Positions 25,468-33,483 of a DNA stretch of 64,000 bases are shown here, in pieces (the stretch's first letter is position 1; every line of letters starts with the position of its first letter). Origin of the DNA: Streptomyces sp. Y2F8-2. Its GTDB lineage: Bacteria > Actinomycetota > Actinomycetes > Streptomycetales > Streptomycetaceae. A program made the translations under genes and the position numbers. The stretch is taken from positions 186,001 to 250,000 of the forward strand of contig NZ_BNGS01000013.1 in the NCBI RefSeq assembly GCF_014905555.1, in the 5' to 3' direction. The notes under the pieces are model-generated. The model did no database searches, was not told the origin of the DNA, and worked only from the letters and a program-made list of their open reading frames with translations.

Positions 25468-25500
25468 GGCGGGACCTGTCCGATCCGGTCAGGTCTCGCC
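25468..25500. terminator. Terminator between STAS gene and DUF1996 gene
   Basis: GGCGGGACCTG pairs with CAGGTCTCGCC, with one G-U pair, around an 11-base loop between two convergent genes. Confidence 0.6.
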
Positions 25501-25526
25501 GCCCTTCCCTGCGGCACGAACGCGTG

Positions 25527-27662
25527 TCAGAAGGACCTGCGTGCGTTCCGGCGCAGCACCACCAGACCCGCGATCACCAGGACCGCTCCGGCCGCGGCCG
25601 GCCACAGGTGCGCACCGGTCTCCGCCAGCCCTCCACCCGAGACCGACTGAGGCGCGGTCCCCGGCGCGGTCGAGGGGGCGGCGGCCGGGGCCGTGGGGGA
25701 GACGGCGGACGGGGCCGTGGAGGAGACGGCGGACGGAGCGGCGGAGGTCGCCTCCCCGATGGCGGGCGAGGTCTCGGCAGGACGCGTGGCCGCGCCGGTG
25801 TGGTGCCCTTCGGAGGCGCTGCGCGGCTCGGCGACCGCGCCGCCGCCGGCCGCCGACGAGGACGCGAGGACCTCGGGCGTGGCACCGCCGCCTGCGCCAC
25901 CCGCACCTGCGGTCGGCGCCATGGTGACCGGCGCGGCCGTGGAGGGCTGCGCGGACTGCGGGCCGGGGGTGCCGGAGCCGTTTCCGTCGCCGCCACCGGG
26001 TGTGGCGGCCGGGGTGGATCCCGTCCCGCCGCCGGGCGAGGTGGTCGAGCCGGAACCGGCGTCGCCGCCGCCGGACGGGGCGTCGGCGGACGGTGACGGC
26101 GTGTTCTGCGGCTGGTCGCCGGCGTCGCCACCGCACTGCTTGCCCGTGTTGACGCAGTCGACCACCTGGCTCATCAGCTCGTCGGTCATGACGTTGATGA
26201 AGTCGTCGTGGTCGGTGATCGGCTTGTGCAGCTGCTCGGGGAAGCCGTCCACCGCGTAGGCGTTCCTCACCAGGCCGTTCTCGACGACCGGTTGCGGCAC
26301 GTCGTACACCAGACGCATCGTCAGCTGCGGGATCGCCTTGAAGCCGTTCGGGCAGGTGCCGCTCGCGTCGGCGAAGGCCACATGTGTGCGGTGGTTGGCG
26401 CTGTCGATGTTCTGGCCGTCCCAGCAGCTCTGGAACGCGAACGACCGCACCACCTCGCTGCCCTGCGGGCAGATCGGGTACTTGTCCGTCAGCTGCACCT
26501 TGTCCTCGAAGCCGGTGCAGCTCCAGTGCGCGTTGGCGTTCTTGGGGCCGTTGGTGAATGCCTTGGCGTCACCGGTGATGATCCGCAGGAACCGCGGCAT
26601 GGGCGCGACCTTGCTCGTCGGGCTGCCGGTGAACCTGATCTCGGCCTGCCGGGCCACCAGGATCCGGCCGACGTTGCCTTCCTTGCCGCCGCCGTCGGCG
26701 TTCTGGTCGAAGTCCTGCGTGCCGTCCTGGACACGGAGCACCGGCCAGTAGTACGAGGACTTGTCCTGCTGGTTTTGGCAGCTGGTCTGCGCCGCTGCGA
26801 AGGTGTCGTTGGTGGCGAAGGCGTCGTTCGACTGGTTGCCGACATAGTCGTGCAGGTGGTGCGCGCCGTTCTTGACGCCGGGCGCCACGATCACGTTGTC
26901 GGTGTTGTGGTTCTTGTTCTCGTTGACGCCGCACCTGGTCTCGAAGGAACCGGTGGAGCCGCCGGCCTGCAGGCCGGGCTTGACGACGTTCGGCTGCACG
27001 GTCCGGATGTCCACGAAGTCGGAGGCGACGGGCCCGCTCGTACCCGCCTGACCGCCGTTGCCCTGCTGCCCGCCGTTGTTCTGACCGTCGCCGCTCTGCT
27101 GTCCGCCGCTGTTCTGGGCGTCGCCCCCGTTGTTCTGCTGTCCGCCGTCGCCGCTCCGGCCACCGGCTGAGGGCTGCGCCCGATCGGCCGGTATCCCCGT
27201 GCACGCTGCCATGCCGTCGATCGCGCCGGGGGCGGTGCCGCCCGCCCGTCGGTAGTCGGTCTTGATCCGGTCGATCACCGCGGCGCGCCGGTCCTTGAGC
27301 GGGCCGAGGATGGAGTTCTGGACGTAGTCCGTGTCGTCCGCCTGGGCCTGGCGCGTGGACGCCAGCCGGTCGTAGGCCTCGGTGATCTGCTGGTCCAGTG
27401 TCGCCAGTTCCGTGTCGACCTGCGGCTTCACCGCGCCCGGCACGTCGGTCAGCTTCTGGCCGACGTCCGGGCAGTCGATGGTGACGGTCCCGGCCGCCAG
27501 GACCCGGTCGCCGCCGCCCTGTTCCGAGCCGCCCCAGCCGCCCTCGGTCGCCGAGGCGTAGACGTTCGCCGCTACCAGCCCCCCTCCGCCCAATATCAGC
27601 GCGACCGCTGCAAAGGTCGCGCGCCGTGCGCCCGTCGGACGTCTACGCGAATTGCGTCTCAA
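25527..27662 (-). CDS. Secreted DUF1996 protein with LAETG sortase anchor
   Basis: A protein of about 711 residues. A signal peptide (hydrophobic run ATFAAVALILGGGGLVAANV) is followed by a coiled segment and a Gln/Asn/Gly-rich linker (about 165-215). The DUF1996 domain (about 220-500) contains GAHHLHDYVGNQ and SYYWPVLRV. A long Ser/Thr/Pro/Ala stalk follows. The C-terminus has LAETG, a hydrophobic helix (LWPAAAGAVLVIAGLVVL) and an RRNARRSF tail. This is a class E-type sortase signal, so the protein is probably covalently wall-anchored. TTG at 27662 sits seven bases after AGGAG. ATG at 27680 has no ribosome site. The domain's function is unknown, and no sortase gene is in view. Confidence 0.88.
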   Translation of the reverse strand: MRRNSRRRPTGARRATFAAVALILGGGGLVAANVYASATEGGWGGSEQGGGDRVLAAGTVTIDCPDVGQKLTDVPGAVKPQVDTELATLDQQITEAYDRLASTRQAQADDTDYVQNSILGPLKDRRAAVIDRIKTDYRRAGGTAPGAIDGMAACTGIPADRAQPSAGGRSGDGGQQNNGGDAQNSGGQQSGDGQNNGGQQGNGGQAGTSGPVASDFVDIRTVQPNVVKPGLQAGGSTGSFETRCGVNENKNHNTDNVIVAPGVKNGAHHLHDYVGNQSNDAFATNDTFAAAQTSCQNQQDKSSYYWPVLRVQDGTQDFDQNADGGGKEGNVGRILVARQAEIRFTGSPTSKVAPMPRFLRIITGDAKAFTNGPKNANAHWSCTGFEDKVQLTDKYPICPQGSEVVRSFAFQSCWDGQNIDSANHRTHVAFADASGTCPNGFKAIPQLTMRLVYDVPQPVVENGLVRNAYAVDGFPEQLHKPITDHDDFINVMTDELMSQVVDCVNTGKQCGGDAGDQPQNTPSPSADAPSGGGDAGSGSTTSPGGGTGSTPAATPGGGDGNGSGTPGPQSAQPSTAAPVTMAPTAGAGGAGGGATPEVLASSSAAGGGAVAEPRSASEGHHTGAATRPAETSPAIGEATSAAPSAVSSTAPSAVSPTAPAAAPSTAPGTAPQSVSGGGLAETGAHLWPAAAGAVLVIAGLVVLRRNARRSF

Positions 27663-27861
27663 GGCAGTGCTCCTACACATCTTGGCCGGCTCGGCATGGT
27701 AAGCCCCCCTCCCTGTACGTGGCGAAACCCAGCTGTGTTCAACCGCACCGGAAATTCACAGCGACCTCATGGCCGCGCCGTTTGCTTCCCCAGCCGCGCA
27801 ACGTCGCGTTCGACCAAGGCATCTGGCGGGCAACCGCTTGTCAGAAGGGAGGACTGTCGAG

Positions 27862-28542
27862 ATGACGACGTCCACGAAGCAGGCACCCTCATCGGTGACC
27901 GCGAGGCGGCGGATGCCCGGCTGGGGCAAGGCCGTCGTCGCGCTCGTCGCCCTGCTCGCGGTGTTCTTCGCCGGGCTGCGGCTGAGCGTGTTCCCGGGGC
28001 TGCGTGACCTGTTCGGCACGGACACGCACGACCGGTCCGGACCCGCACTGCTGAAGTCCATCCAGGACATGAGCCGTTACCAGGCCGCCTCAGGCAACTT
28101 CCAGGTGGTCGTGGACCTGGAGAAGGACTCCAGGTTCCTGCCGTCGGCGATCCGCGGCACCCGCACCCTGTACGTCGGCGCGGGCACCGTCGACGCCTAC
28201 GTCGACCTCGGCAAGGTCCACGAGCAGGACGTCGAGGTCAACGGCGACCGCACGTCCGCCACCATCCGGCTCCCCCACGCCGCCCTGGGCAAACCCGCGC
28301 TCGACCCCGACCGCTCCTACGCCGTCTCCAAACAGCGCGGCCTGCTCGACCGCATCGGCGACTTCTTCTCGGACAACCCGGGCAGTGAGCAGGCCGTGCA
28401 GAAACTGGCCGTCCAGCACATCGCCGAGGCCGCGAAGGAGAGCGAACTGACCGGCCGCGCCGAGACGAACACCACCAGCATGCTCGACGGGCTGCTGAAG
28501 TCCCTCGGCTTCAAGGAGGTGAAGGTGTCCTACGGCACCTGA
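27862..28542 (+). CDS. DUF4230 domain-containing membrane-anchored protein
   Basis: A 226-residue protein with one N-terminal membrane helix (AVVALVALLAVFFAGLRLSV, residues about 25-44) and an extracytoplasmic DUF4230 domain. That domain includes ASGNFQVVVDLEKDSRFLPS and RTLYVGAGTVDAYVDLG. The role of the family is unknown. The ATG at 27862 follows GGGAGG. It is divergent from the DUF1996 gene across a 199-bp gap that must hold both promoters, and it converges on the antiporter operon. Confidence 0.85.
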   Translation: MTTSTKQAPSSVTARRRMPGWGKAVVALVALLAVFFAGLRLSVFPGLRDLFGTDTHDRSGPALLKSIQDMSRYQAASGNFQVVVDLEKDSRFLPSAIRGTRTLYVGAGTVDAYVDLGKVHEQDVEVNGDRTSATIRLPHAALGKPALDPDRSYAVSKQRGLLDRIGDFFSDNPGSEQAVQKLAVQHIAEAAKESELTGRAETNTTSMLDGLLKSLGFKEVKVSYGT

Positions 28543-28566
28543 GCCGCCGCCCTCCGCTCAGGGCTC

Positions 28567-30327
28567 TCAGCCGGTCAGGACAGCCGGCAGGGCGAGCACC
28601 CCCAGCAGGGCCGCACCCGCCAGGACCCACGCCACGTAGTCCCCGATGTGCCCGGACTGCAGCCGACGCAGTGGCAGCGTCCACGCCCGGAGGGCGAGCA
28701 GTCCGGGGCGGGCGACGGCGAGTGCGGCCAGGGCGAGGGCGAGGACCGTGGAGGCGAGCCCCAGCAGTACGCCGGCCGCGGTCCAGTGGACCGAGACGGC
28801 CGCACCGCCCGAGCCGGACTCGTTCACGGAGCGCGCCACGGTCTGCGCGAAACCCGGGACGACGCCCACCGCGAGCGAGGCGGCGAGCAGCACGGCGGGC
28901 ACGGCCGTCATGGTGTCCGGGATGCGGCGCAGCCGGTGCCGGGTCTCGGGTTCCTCTCCGGTGCCGGCGGTCTCGTACGCCGAATCGACCTGCGGCTGAG
29001 GTCCGAGCCCGAAGAAGACGCGCGCGGCGACCCGCAGGACCGCGCCGCCCGTGACCGCGGACACGGCGACGTAGAGCACGGTCAGCGGCCCGCCCGCCTC
29101 CTCGAGGACCGCCTTGCCGAGGGAGGTGCCGAACGGGGGCAGTCCGGCGAGCGCGAGTCCGCCGAGCACGAACATCACCGCGACGCCGCGCAGCGGACGG
29201 CCGCTGCCGTGCAGCGCCGCCTCGTCGACACAGCCGAACCGGTCGAGCAGAAGGCCGGTGCAGGCGAACAGCGCGGCCTTGGCCCCGGCGTGTCCCAGGA
29301 TGTACAGGGCCACCCCGTCGTCCGCCTCGGGTACGAGCGTGCCGACACCGACGAGGAACAGCCCCATGTGGGCGATGGTCGAGCAGGCGAGGAGCCGTTT
29401 GATGTGGCGTTGCTGCCAGCACATGACGGCGCCGACGACGCCGGTCAGGATGCCCAGGACGACCAGGGCCCGTTCCAGGTCGGCCGCCGGAATTCCGCCG
29501 GGCCCCGAGAAGACGGTGGTGTAGACGCGCCACACCCCGTACAGGCCGAGTTCGACCATGACACCGGACAGCAGCATGCACACCGGGGTGGGTGCGACGG
29601 CGTGCGCGTCGGGCAGCCAGAAGTGGAACGGTGCCGCGGCGGACTTGACCAGCAGCCCGGTCAGGACGAGGACGAAGGCGGCGAGGGTCAGCGCATCGGG
29701 TCCGCCGTGGGCGTCGAGTCCGCGTCCCAGCTTGGTCATGGCGAGTTGGCCGGTGCGCGCGTACAGCAGTCCGATGCCCATGAGCATGGCGTACGCGCCG
29801 AGGGAGTTGATGACGCCGAAGGTCAGCCCGCCCTGGACGGCCTTGGCCTCCTCGACCCGGAAGCCGGTCAGGGCGTAGGCCGCGGCGCCCATCAACTCGA
29901 AGAACACGAACGCGTTGAACAGGTCGCCGGTGATCGCGAAGCCGCACATGCCGCCCTGGAACAGCAGCAACAGGGCGGGGTAGGAACCGGCGTGCCCACG
30001 GGGCGGCTCCTCGAAGTAGCGCCAGGAGTACACGAGGGCCCCCAGCGTCAGCACGGAGGCGAGAGCGGCCATCCCGAGCCCGGGGCCGTCCCCGACGAGG
30101 ACGATGCCGACGCTCTCGCCGCCCACGGGCGTCCAGGCACCGACCCATTCGGTCAGCGGCGGCGAGGAGTTGAGGAGCAGCCAGAGGGCGAGGGCGGCGG
30201 TGCCGCCCGAGAGGACGCACCCGGCGCTCTCGGCGACGACGCGGGGCAGCAGGCGTCCGCAGGCGACCAGCGCTCCGGCACCGAGCAACGGGACGGCGAC
30301 CAGCAGCGGCAACAGGTGGTTCATCAA
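28567..30327 (-). CDS. mrpD: Mrp-type cation/H+ antiporter subunit D (NuoN/M-like)
   Basis: A 586-residue membrane protein with about 14 hydrophobic segments. It is homologous to the proton-pumping subunits of complex I. The conserved core includes KSAAAPFHFWLPDAHAVAPT (key lysine and histidine), LLACSTIAHMGLFLVG and LYILGHAGAKAALFACTGLL. It is the last gene of a six-gene operon in which all adjacent genes overlap. In this operon it is the only large antiporter-like subunit, because a full MrpA is missing. The substrate cation cannot be deduced. Confidence 0.92.
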   Translation of the reverse strand: MMNHLLPLLVAVPLLGAGALVACGRLLPRVVAESAGCVLSGGTAALALWLLLNSSPPLTEWVGAWTPVGGESVGIVLVGDGPGLGMAALASVLTLGALVYSWRYFEEPPRGHAGSYPALLLLFQGGMCGFAITGDLFNAFVFFELMGAAAYALTGFRVEEAKAVQGGLTFGVINSLGAYAMLMGIGLLYARTGQLAMTKLGRGLDAHGGPDALTLAAFVLVLTGLLVKSAAAPFHFWLPDAHAVAPTPVCMLLSGVMVELGLYGVWRVYTTVFSGPGGIPAADLERALVVLGILTGVVGAVMCWQQRHIKRLLACSTIAHMGLFLVGVGTLVPEADDGVALYILGHAGAKAALFACTGLLLDRFGCVDEAALHGSGRPLRGVAVMFVLGGLALAGLPPFGTSLGKAVLEEAGGPLTVLYVAVSAVTGGAVLRVAARVFFGLGPQPQVDSAYETAGTGEEPETRHRLRRIPDTMTAVPAVLLAASLAVGVVPGFAQTVARSVNESGSGGAAVSVHWTAAGVLLGLASTVLALALAALAVARPGLLALRAWTLPLRRLQSGHIGDYVAWVLAGAALLGVLALPAVLTG

Positions 30328-30671
30328 CCGCGCAGCTCCCGCAGTTCGTCGGGGTCGACGGTGCCGTGGCGCTTGGCGACCTGCATGACGAGGGCGAGCA
30401 GCAGGGCGGTGACGGTGGCGCCGACGACGATGTCGGTGAGGGTGAGCGCCTGTACGACCGGGTCCACGACGGGCCGTGAACCGGGCTTGAGGTCGGAGAA
30501 GACAGGCGCGGTGCCGCCGTCGCGGTAGCCGACGGCGAGCAGCAGGACGTAGGTGGCGGACTGGCAGACCGCGAGGCAGCCGACCGCGTGGATCAGGTTG
30601 CGGCTGGTCGCGAGGCCGTAGCAGCCGGTCAGAAAGATCCAGACGGCCACGAGGTACGGCAGTACGCTCAT
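30324..30671 (-). CDS. mrpC: Mrp-type antiporter subunit C (NuoK-like)
   Basis: A 115-residue protein with three membrane helices. It has the NuoK-like pattern YLVAVWIFLTGCYGLATSRN, then AVGCLAVCQSATYVLLLAVG, and QALTLTDIVVGATVTALLLA with the conserved QALTLTDIVVG motif. It overlaps both neighbours by four bases and is part of the membrane arm of the antiporter complex. Confidence 0.92.
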   Translation of the reverse strand: MSVLPYLVAVWIFLTGCYGLATSRNLIHAVGCLAVCQSATYVLLLAVGYRDGGTAPVFSDLKPGSRPVVDPVVQALTLTDIVVGATVTALLLALVMQVAKRHGTVDPDELRELRG

Positions 30672-31411
30672 CGGTTCCCGTCCTCCTCCTCGATTTCGAC
30701 GGCCTGGTCCAGGAAGCGTGCGAGCAGGACGACGATCGCGCAGGTCACCTCCATGCCGATGGCGGCATTCAGCACTGGCACGATTCCGCCGGACGACAGT
30801 GTGTTGAACGTGCCGTACGGCAGAAGGGTGTTGGCGAGGAACGCCGTGCCGGCGAGGACGCCCGCGAGCCCCGTCACGAGATAGCCGGAGGCGGAGAGCG
30901 CGTCGCCGATCTCGTACACGTCGATCGGCCGGATGCGTTCCAGGGCGCGGTAGTCGGCGCCGAGGTAGAGCAGGTGCAGGCCGGTCGCGGCGACGACTCC
31001 GCCCTGGAAGCCGCCGCCGGGACTGAGCTGGCCGTGCGCGATGACGTACAGGCCGGTGAGGACGGCGACCGGCAGCACGATCAGCGCGTAGCGGCGGACG
31101 GGTGGCGCGACCGTCTCCGGTTCCGGCGCGGCGCGCTTCTCGTCGCGGGTCTGGCGGAGCAGCACGACCGTGCCGAGGACGGACGCGAACAGGATGCTCA
31201 TCTCGCCGAGCGTGTCGAAGGCGCGCAGGTCGAAGTTGACGGAGGCGATGGTGTTGGCGGTCTGCCGGGACAGGGAGGCGTGGACGGCCCGGTCTCCGTA
31301 GGGGTGCCGGGAGCCGCCGAAGGAGGGCAGACCGAGGCAGGCGGCGACGAGGAGGGCCGCGAGGCAGGCGCCGCCGAGAGCCAGCACGACCACCCGGACG
31401 CGCGGCGTCAT
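30668..31411 (-). CDS. mrpB: Mrp-type antiporter subunit B with MrpA C-terminal (MbhE-like) segment
   Basis: A 247-residue membrane protein. The N-terminal 90 residues contain SVNFDLRAFDTLGEMSILFA, which resembles the MbhE-like end of MrpA. The rest is the MnhB domain with HGQLSPGGGFQGGVVAATGL. The ATG at 31411 overlaps the stop of the DUF4040 gene. An in-frame extension upstream to 31558 would lie inside that gene and is not credible. MrpA parts appear to have been split and re-fused in this operon. Confidence 0.88.
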   Translation of the reverse strand: MTPRVRVVVLALGGACLAALLVAACLGLPSFGGSRHPYGDRAVHASLSRQTANTIASVNFDLRAFDTLGEMSILFASVLGTVVLLRQTRDEKRAAPEPETVAPPVRRYALIVLPVAVLTGLYVIAHGQLSPGGGFQGGVVAATGLHLLYLGADYRALERIRPIDVYEIGDALSASGYLVTGLAGVLAGTAFLANTLLPYGTFNTLSSGGIVPVLNAAIGMEVTCAIVVLLARFLDQAVEIEEEDGNR

Positions 31412-31671
31412 CGCTCCTCCCCCTTTCCGCCCCCGGGTTTCCTCCTGACCTTGCGCACCGAGAGCATGATCAGCAGCGGGGTGACCGCGGACCCCACCGC
31501 GAGCTGCGACAGGCCCACGTCGGGGGCCTGCACCACCGTGAACAGCACGGCCAGACACAGGCCGAGCAGGGCGAGGACGAGGGCCTGGCGGGCGGGGTCG
31601 CGGGTGGCGACGGCCGCGGTCGCCGAGGCGGCGACGAGCAGCAGGGCGACGACGATCAGCGGGTCATCCAC
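31408..31671 (-). CDS. DUF4040 (MbhD-like) antiporter subunit
   Basis: An 87-residue protein with three hydrophobic segments. It contains LFTVVQAPDVGLSQLAVGSA and VTPLLIMLSVRK, the conserved DUF4040/MbhD core that in standard Mrp systems is part of MrpA. Here it is a separate gene between the F/G-type and B-type subunits, overlapping both. Confidence 0.88.
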   Translation of the reverse strand: MDDPLIVVALLLVAASATAAVATRDPARQALVLALLGLCLAVLFTVVQAPDVGLSQLAVGSAVTPLLIMLSVRKVRRKPGGGKGEER

Positions 31672-32113
31672 GGTGGCTCCCGAATCCGCCCGCGAGCGCC
31701 CGGGAGGCGATGAGGTTGCCGCTGATCAGCAGTGCCCCGACGACCAGCAGCTTGACCATCGCCCGCCCGGGTCCGGTGACGGCGCACAGCACCAGCACCA
31801 CCACGGCCCCGTATCCGGCGACGGCGAGGGTGATGCCCCAGGCCTGCGGCGGGTCCTCGGCCAGTTCGTCGGCGAGCAGCCGGGCGAAGACGAGGGTGCC
31901 GACCGGCCCCAACAGGGCCAGCAGGAGCGCGAGGTCGACGTACGAGGTGCGCCCGAACCCCTGGGACAGCAGCAGCAGTCCGGGGCACGCGACCGCGCTG
32001 GACAGGTTCTGGGCGACGACCCGGCGGCGCAGCGGCCCGGTCGAGACACCCCACACCGTGGCGCCGACGCCCGCGCCGAGCGCGATCGTGGCCGTGAGCG
32101 TCCAGCCGTTCAC
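31664..32113 (-). CDS. mrpF: Mrp-type antiporter subunit F, with extra G-like C-terminal segment
   Basis: A 149-residue protein. The first part matches MrpF (RRVVAQNLSSAVACPGLLLL, and RTSYVDLALLLALLGPVGTL). The remainder adds two hydrophobic segments ending VKLLVVGALLISGNLIASRA, reminiscent of the end of MrpG. MrpF alone is usually about 90 residues. I infer an F-G fusion with a reduced G part. The GTG at 32113 overlaps the stop of the E subunit gene. Confidence 0.78.
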   Translation of the reverse strand: MNGWTLTATIALGAGVGATVWGVSTGPLRRRVVAQNLSSAVACPGLLLLSQGFGRTSYVDLALLLALLGPVGTLVFARLLADELAEDPPQAWGITLAVAGYGAVVVLVLCAVTGPGRAMVKLLVVGALLISGNLIASRALAGGFGSHRG

Positions 32114-32292
32114 CGGGCGCCCACCGCCCGTCGTGCGGCGCGTGCCGCGACGGCGCCCACGAGTGCGGCCGACGCGCCGACGGCCCACTCCAGGGTGTCG
32201 ACGGAGCTGATGAGAACGATCCAGAGCACGGTGAGGCCGCCCCACCAGAGGACGATCTCGAGGGCGGCCCGGAATGTCGTACGCGCGTTCAT
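32110..32292 (-). CDS. Short Mrp-type subunit E-like protein
   Basis: A 60-residue protein with two membrane helices (EIVLWWGGLTVLWIVLISSV and WAVGASAALVGAVAARAARR). Position and pattern fit MrpE, which usually has about 160 residues, so only its membrane part is kept. It is the first gene of the operon and overlaps the F gene by four bases. In the 263-bp gap upstream (32293-32555) I see no gene. TGGAATGTC occurs twice there, at 32318 and 32336, in the promoter region. Confidence 0.65.
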   Translation of the reverse strand: MNARTTFRAALEIVLWWGGLTVLWIVLISSVDTLEWAVGASAALVGAVAARAARRAVGAR

Positions 32293-32555
32293 GCACCGCC
32301 TCCGTCCACTGTCGCCGTGGAATGTCCTGAACAACTGGAATGTCATCCAAGCACCGCGCGGGCTGCGGGGGGTGGCGGCGCGCGCGAGTGGCTGCTGCTC
32401 GGAGTGCCCCGCGTACGGGCGGGGAAACCGACGGCGGTATGCCTCAGGTTCATCAGTGGTGCACGGCTGTCCCGGCTTGCGCACCGGCGGGCTTCGATGC
32501 CCCCACAGCGGGTAATCAGCTTCGCTTGGAGCCAAGTTGACACCGGGAGGACGCG

Positions 32556-33104
32556 ATGGCACATCCGGCGTTGCGCGCACTGGCCGCCAGGTCCGGTCTC
32601 CGCCGGGCACCGGCGGCGCCTGAGCGGGAACGGCGGCCGCTGCCGCTTCCACTGCGGCTGCTGGCCATGGCACTGGCCTTCGTGGCGATGGTGGCGTTCG
32701 CCGCCGCGCTGGCCCGGCTGACGCTGGAGCCGTCGCCCGCGTCCCGGGCGCTGGTCCACAGCAATCTGCATCCGGGGCGGTCCCTGCGCGCCTATCTGGA
32801 GCATTCCGGGGCGCGCGACGCCGTGCGGCAGATCGGCGGGAACCTACTGCTAGGTGTTCCGTTCGGGATCCTGCTGCCGGTACTGGCGCCCGGGGCGCGG
32901 GGCATCCTGCGCGTGGGCTTTGTCACCGCGTGCGTGATGCTGCTGGTCGAACTCGTGCAGGGCGCGGTCGTCACGGGGCGGGCCTTCGACATCGACGACG
33001 TCATCCTCAACACCGCGGGCGCGCTGCTCGGCCATCTGCTGGTGGGCCGCCGGCTGGGGCGGGCCGTGCATGCCCGCAAGCCGCGCACGTCGCGCAAGGC
33101 CTGA
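32556..33104 (+). CDS. VanZ-family membrane protein
   Basis: A 182-residue membrane protein with about four helices. The VanZ-like core is QIGGNLLLGVPFGILLPVLA, VELVQGAVVTGRAFDIDDVI and LNTAGALLGHLLVGRRLGRA. The (N)LLLGVPFG and FDxDDxxxNTxGxxxG motifs are characteristic. The name comes from a teicoplanin-resistance protein, but most members are of unknown function and no van genes are nearby. The ATG follows GGGAGG. The first 25 residues are a basic cytoplasmic tail. Confidence 0.88.
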   Translation: MAHPALRALAARSGLRRAPAAPERERRPLPLPLRLLAMALAFVAMVAFAAALARLTLEPSPASRALVHSNLHPGRSLRAYLEHSGARDAVRQIGGNLLLGVPFGILLPVLAPGARGILRVGFVTACVMLLVELVQGAVVTGRAFDIDDVILNTAGALLGHLLVGRRLGRAVHARKPRTSRKA

Positions 33105-33149
33105 GGCGGCGGCCTCGCGCCGAGTCGCCGTACCAGGTCGTCGTACGGG

Positions 33150-33386
33150 CTAGTGCGGCGTCCAGCGGAACTTGCCGCCGCCCACCCAGCGGACCATGTC
33201 CGGGTCGTCGCAGTCGTGGACCAGGACGCCCGCCTCCGCGGCCAGCGCCAGCACGTCGGTGAGCGAGTGCGCCGCGCCGACCACTTCGCCGTCGACCTCC
33301 ACGATCCGGAACGGCGGGTCGCCCGGCTGGACCCCGAGCACCACGATCCGCGGACGGGAGATGTGGGGACTCGCGATTTCGGTCAT
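33150..33386 (-). CDS. Conserved hypothetical protein
   Basis: A 78-residue soluble protein with no domain I recognise. It has a beta-rich first half (IVVLGVQPGDPPFRIVEVDG) and an acidic second half ending WVGGGKFRWTPH. The size and codon pattern fit an actinomycete conserved small protein. The ATG at 33386 is preferred over upstream in-frame starts, which would run into the promoter of the PHP gene. Confidence 0.65.
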   Translation of the reverse strand: MTEIASPHISRPRIVVLGVQPGDPPFRIVEVDGEVVGAAHSLTDVLALAAEAGVLVHDCDDPDMVRWVGGGKFRWTPH

Positions 33387-33483
33387 GCAATCGAGGGTAG
33401 AGCGGTCCGGGCGCCGAGGCGGCCGGACGCGCCCGTCGTGCGGGCCGCACCCGGCTGGGCAACGCTTGAGGAGGGAGGTGCCG

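Noticed and set aside
25800..26110. Repetitive GC-rich stretch as a separate repeat element
   Set aside because: It encodes the Ser/Thr/Pro/Ala stalk of the DUF1996 protein, so the repetition is protein-level low complexity.
32556..33104. VanZ-family gene as evidence of glycopeptide resistance
   Set aside because: No vanHAX or vanRS genes are nearby, and most VanZ-fold proteins are unrelated to resistance.
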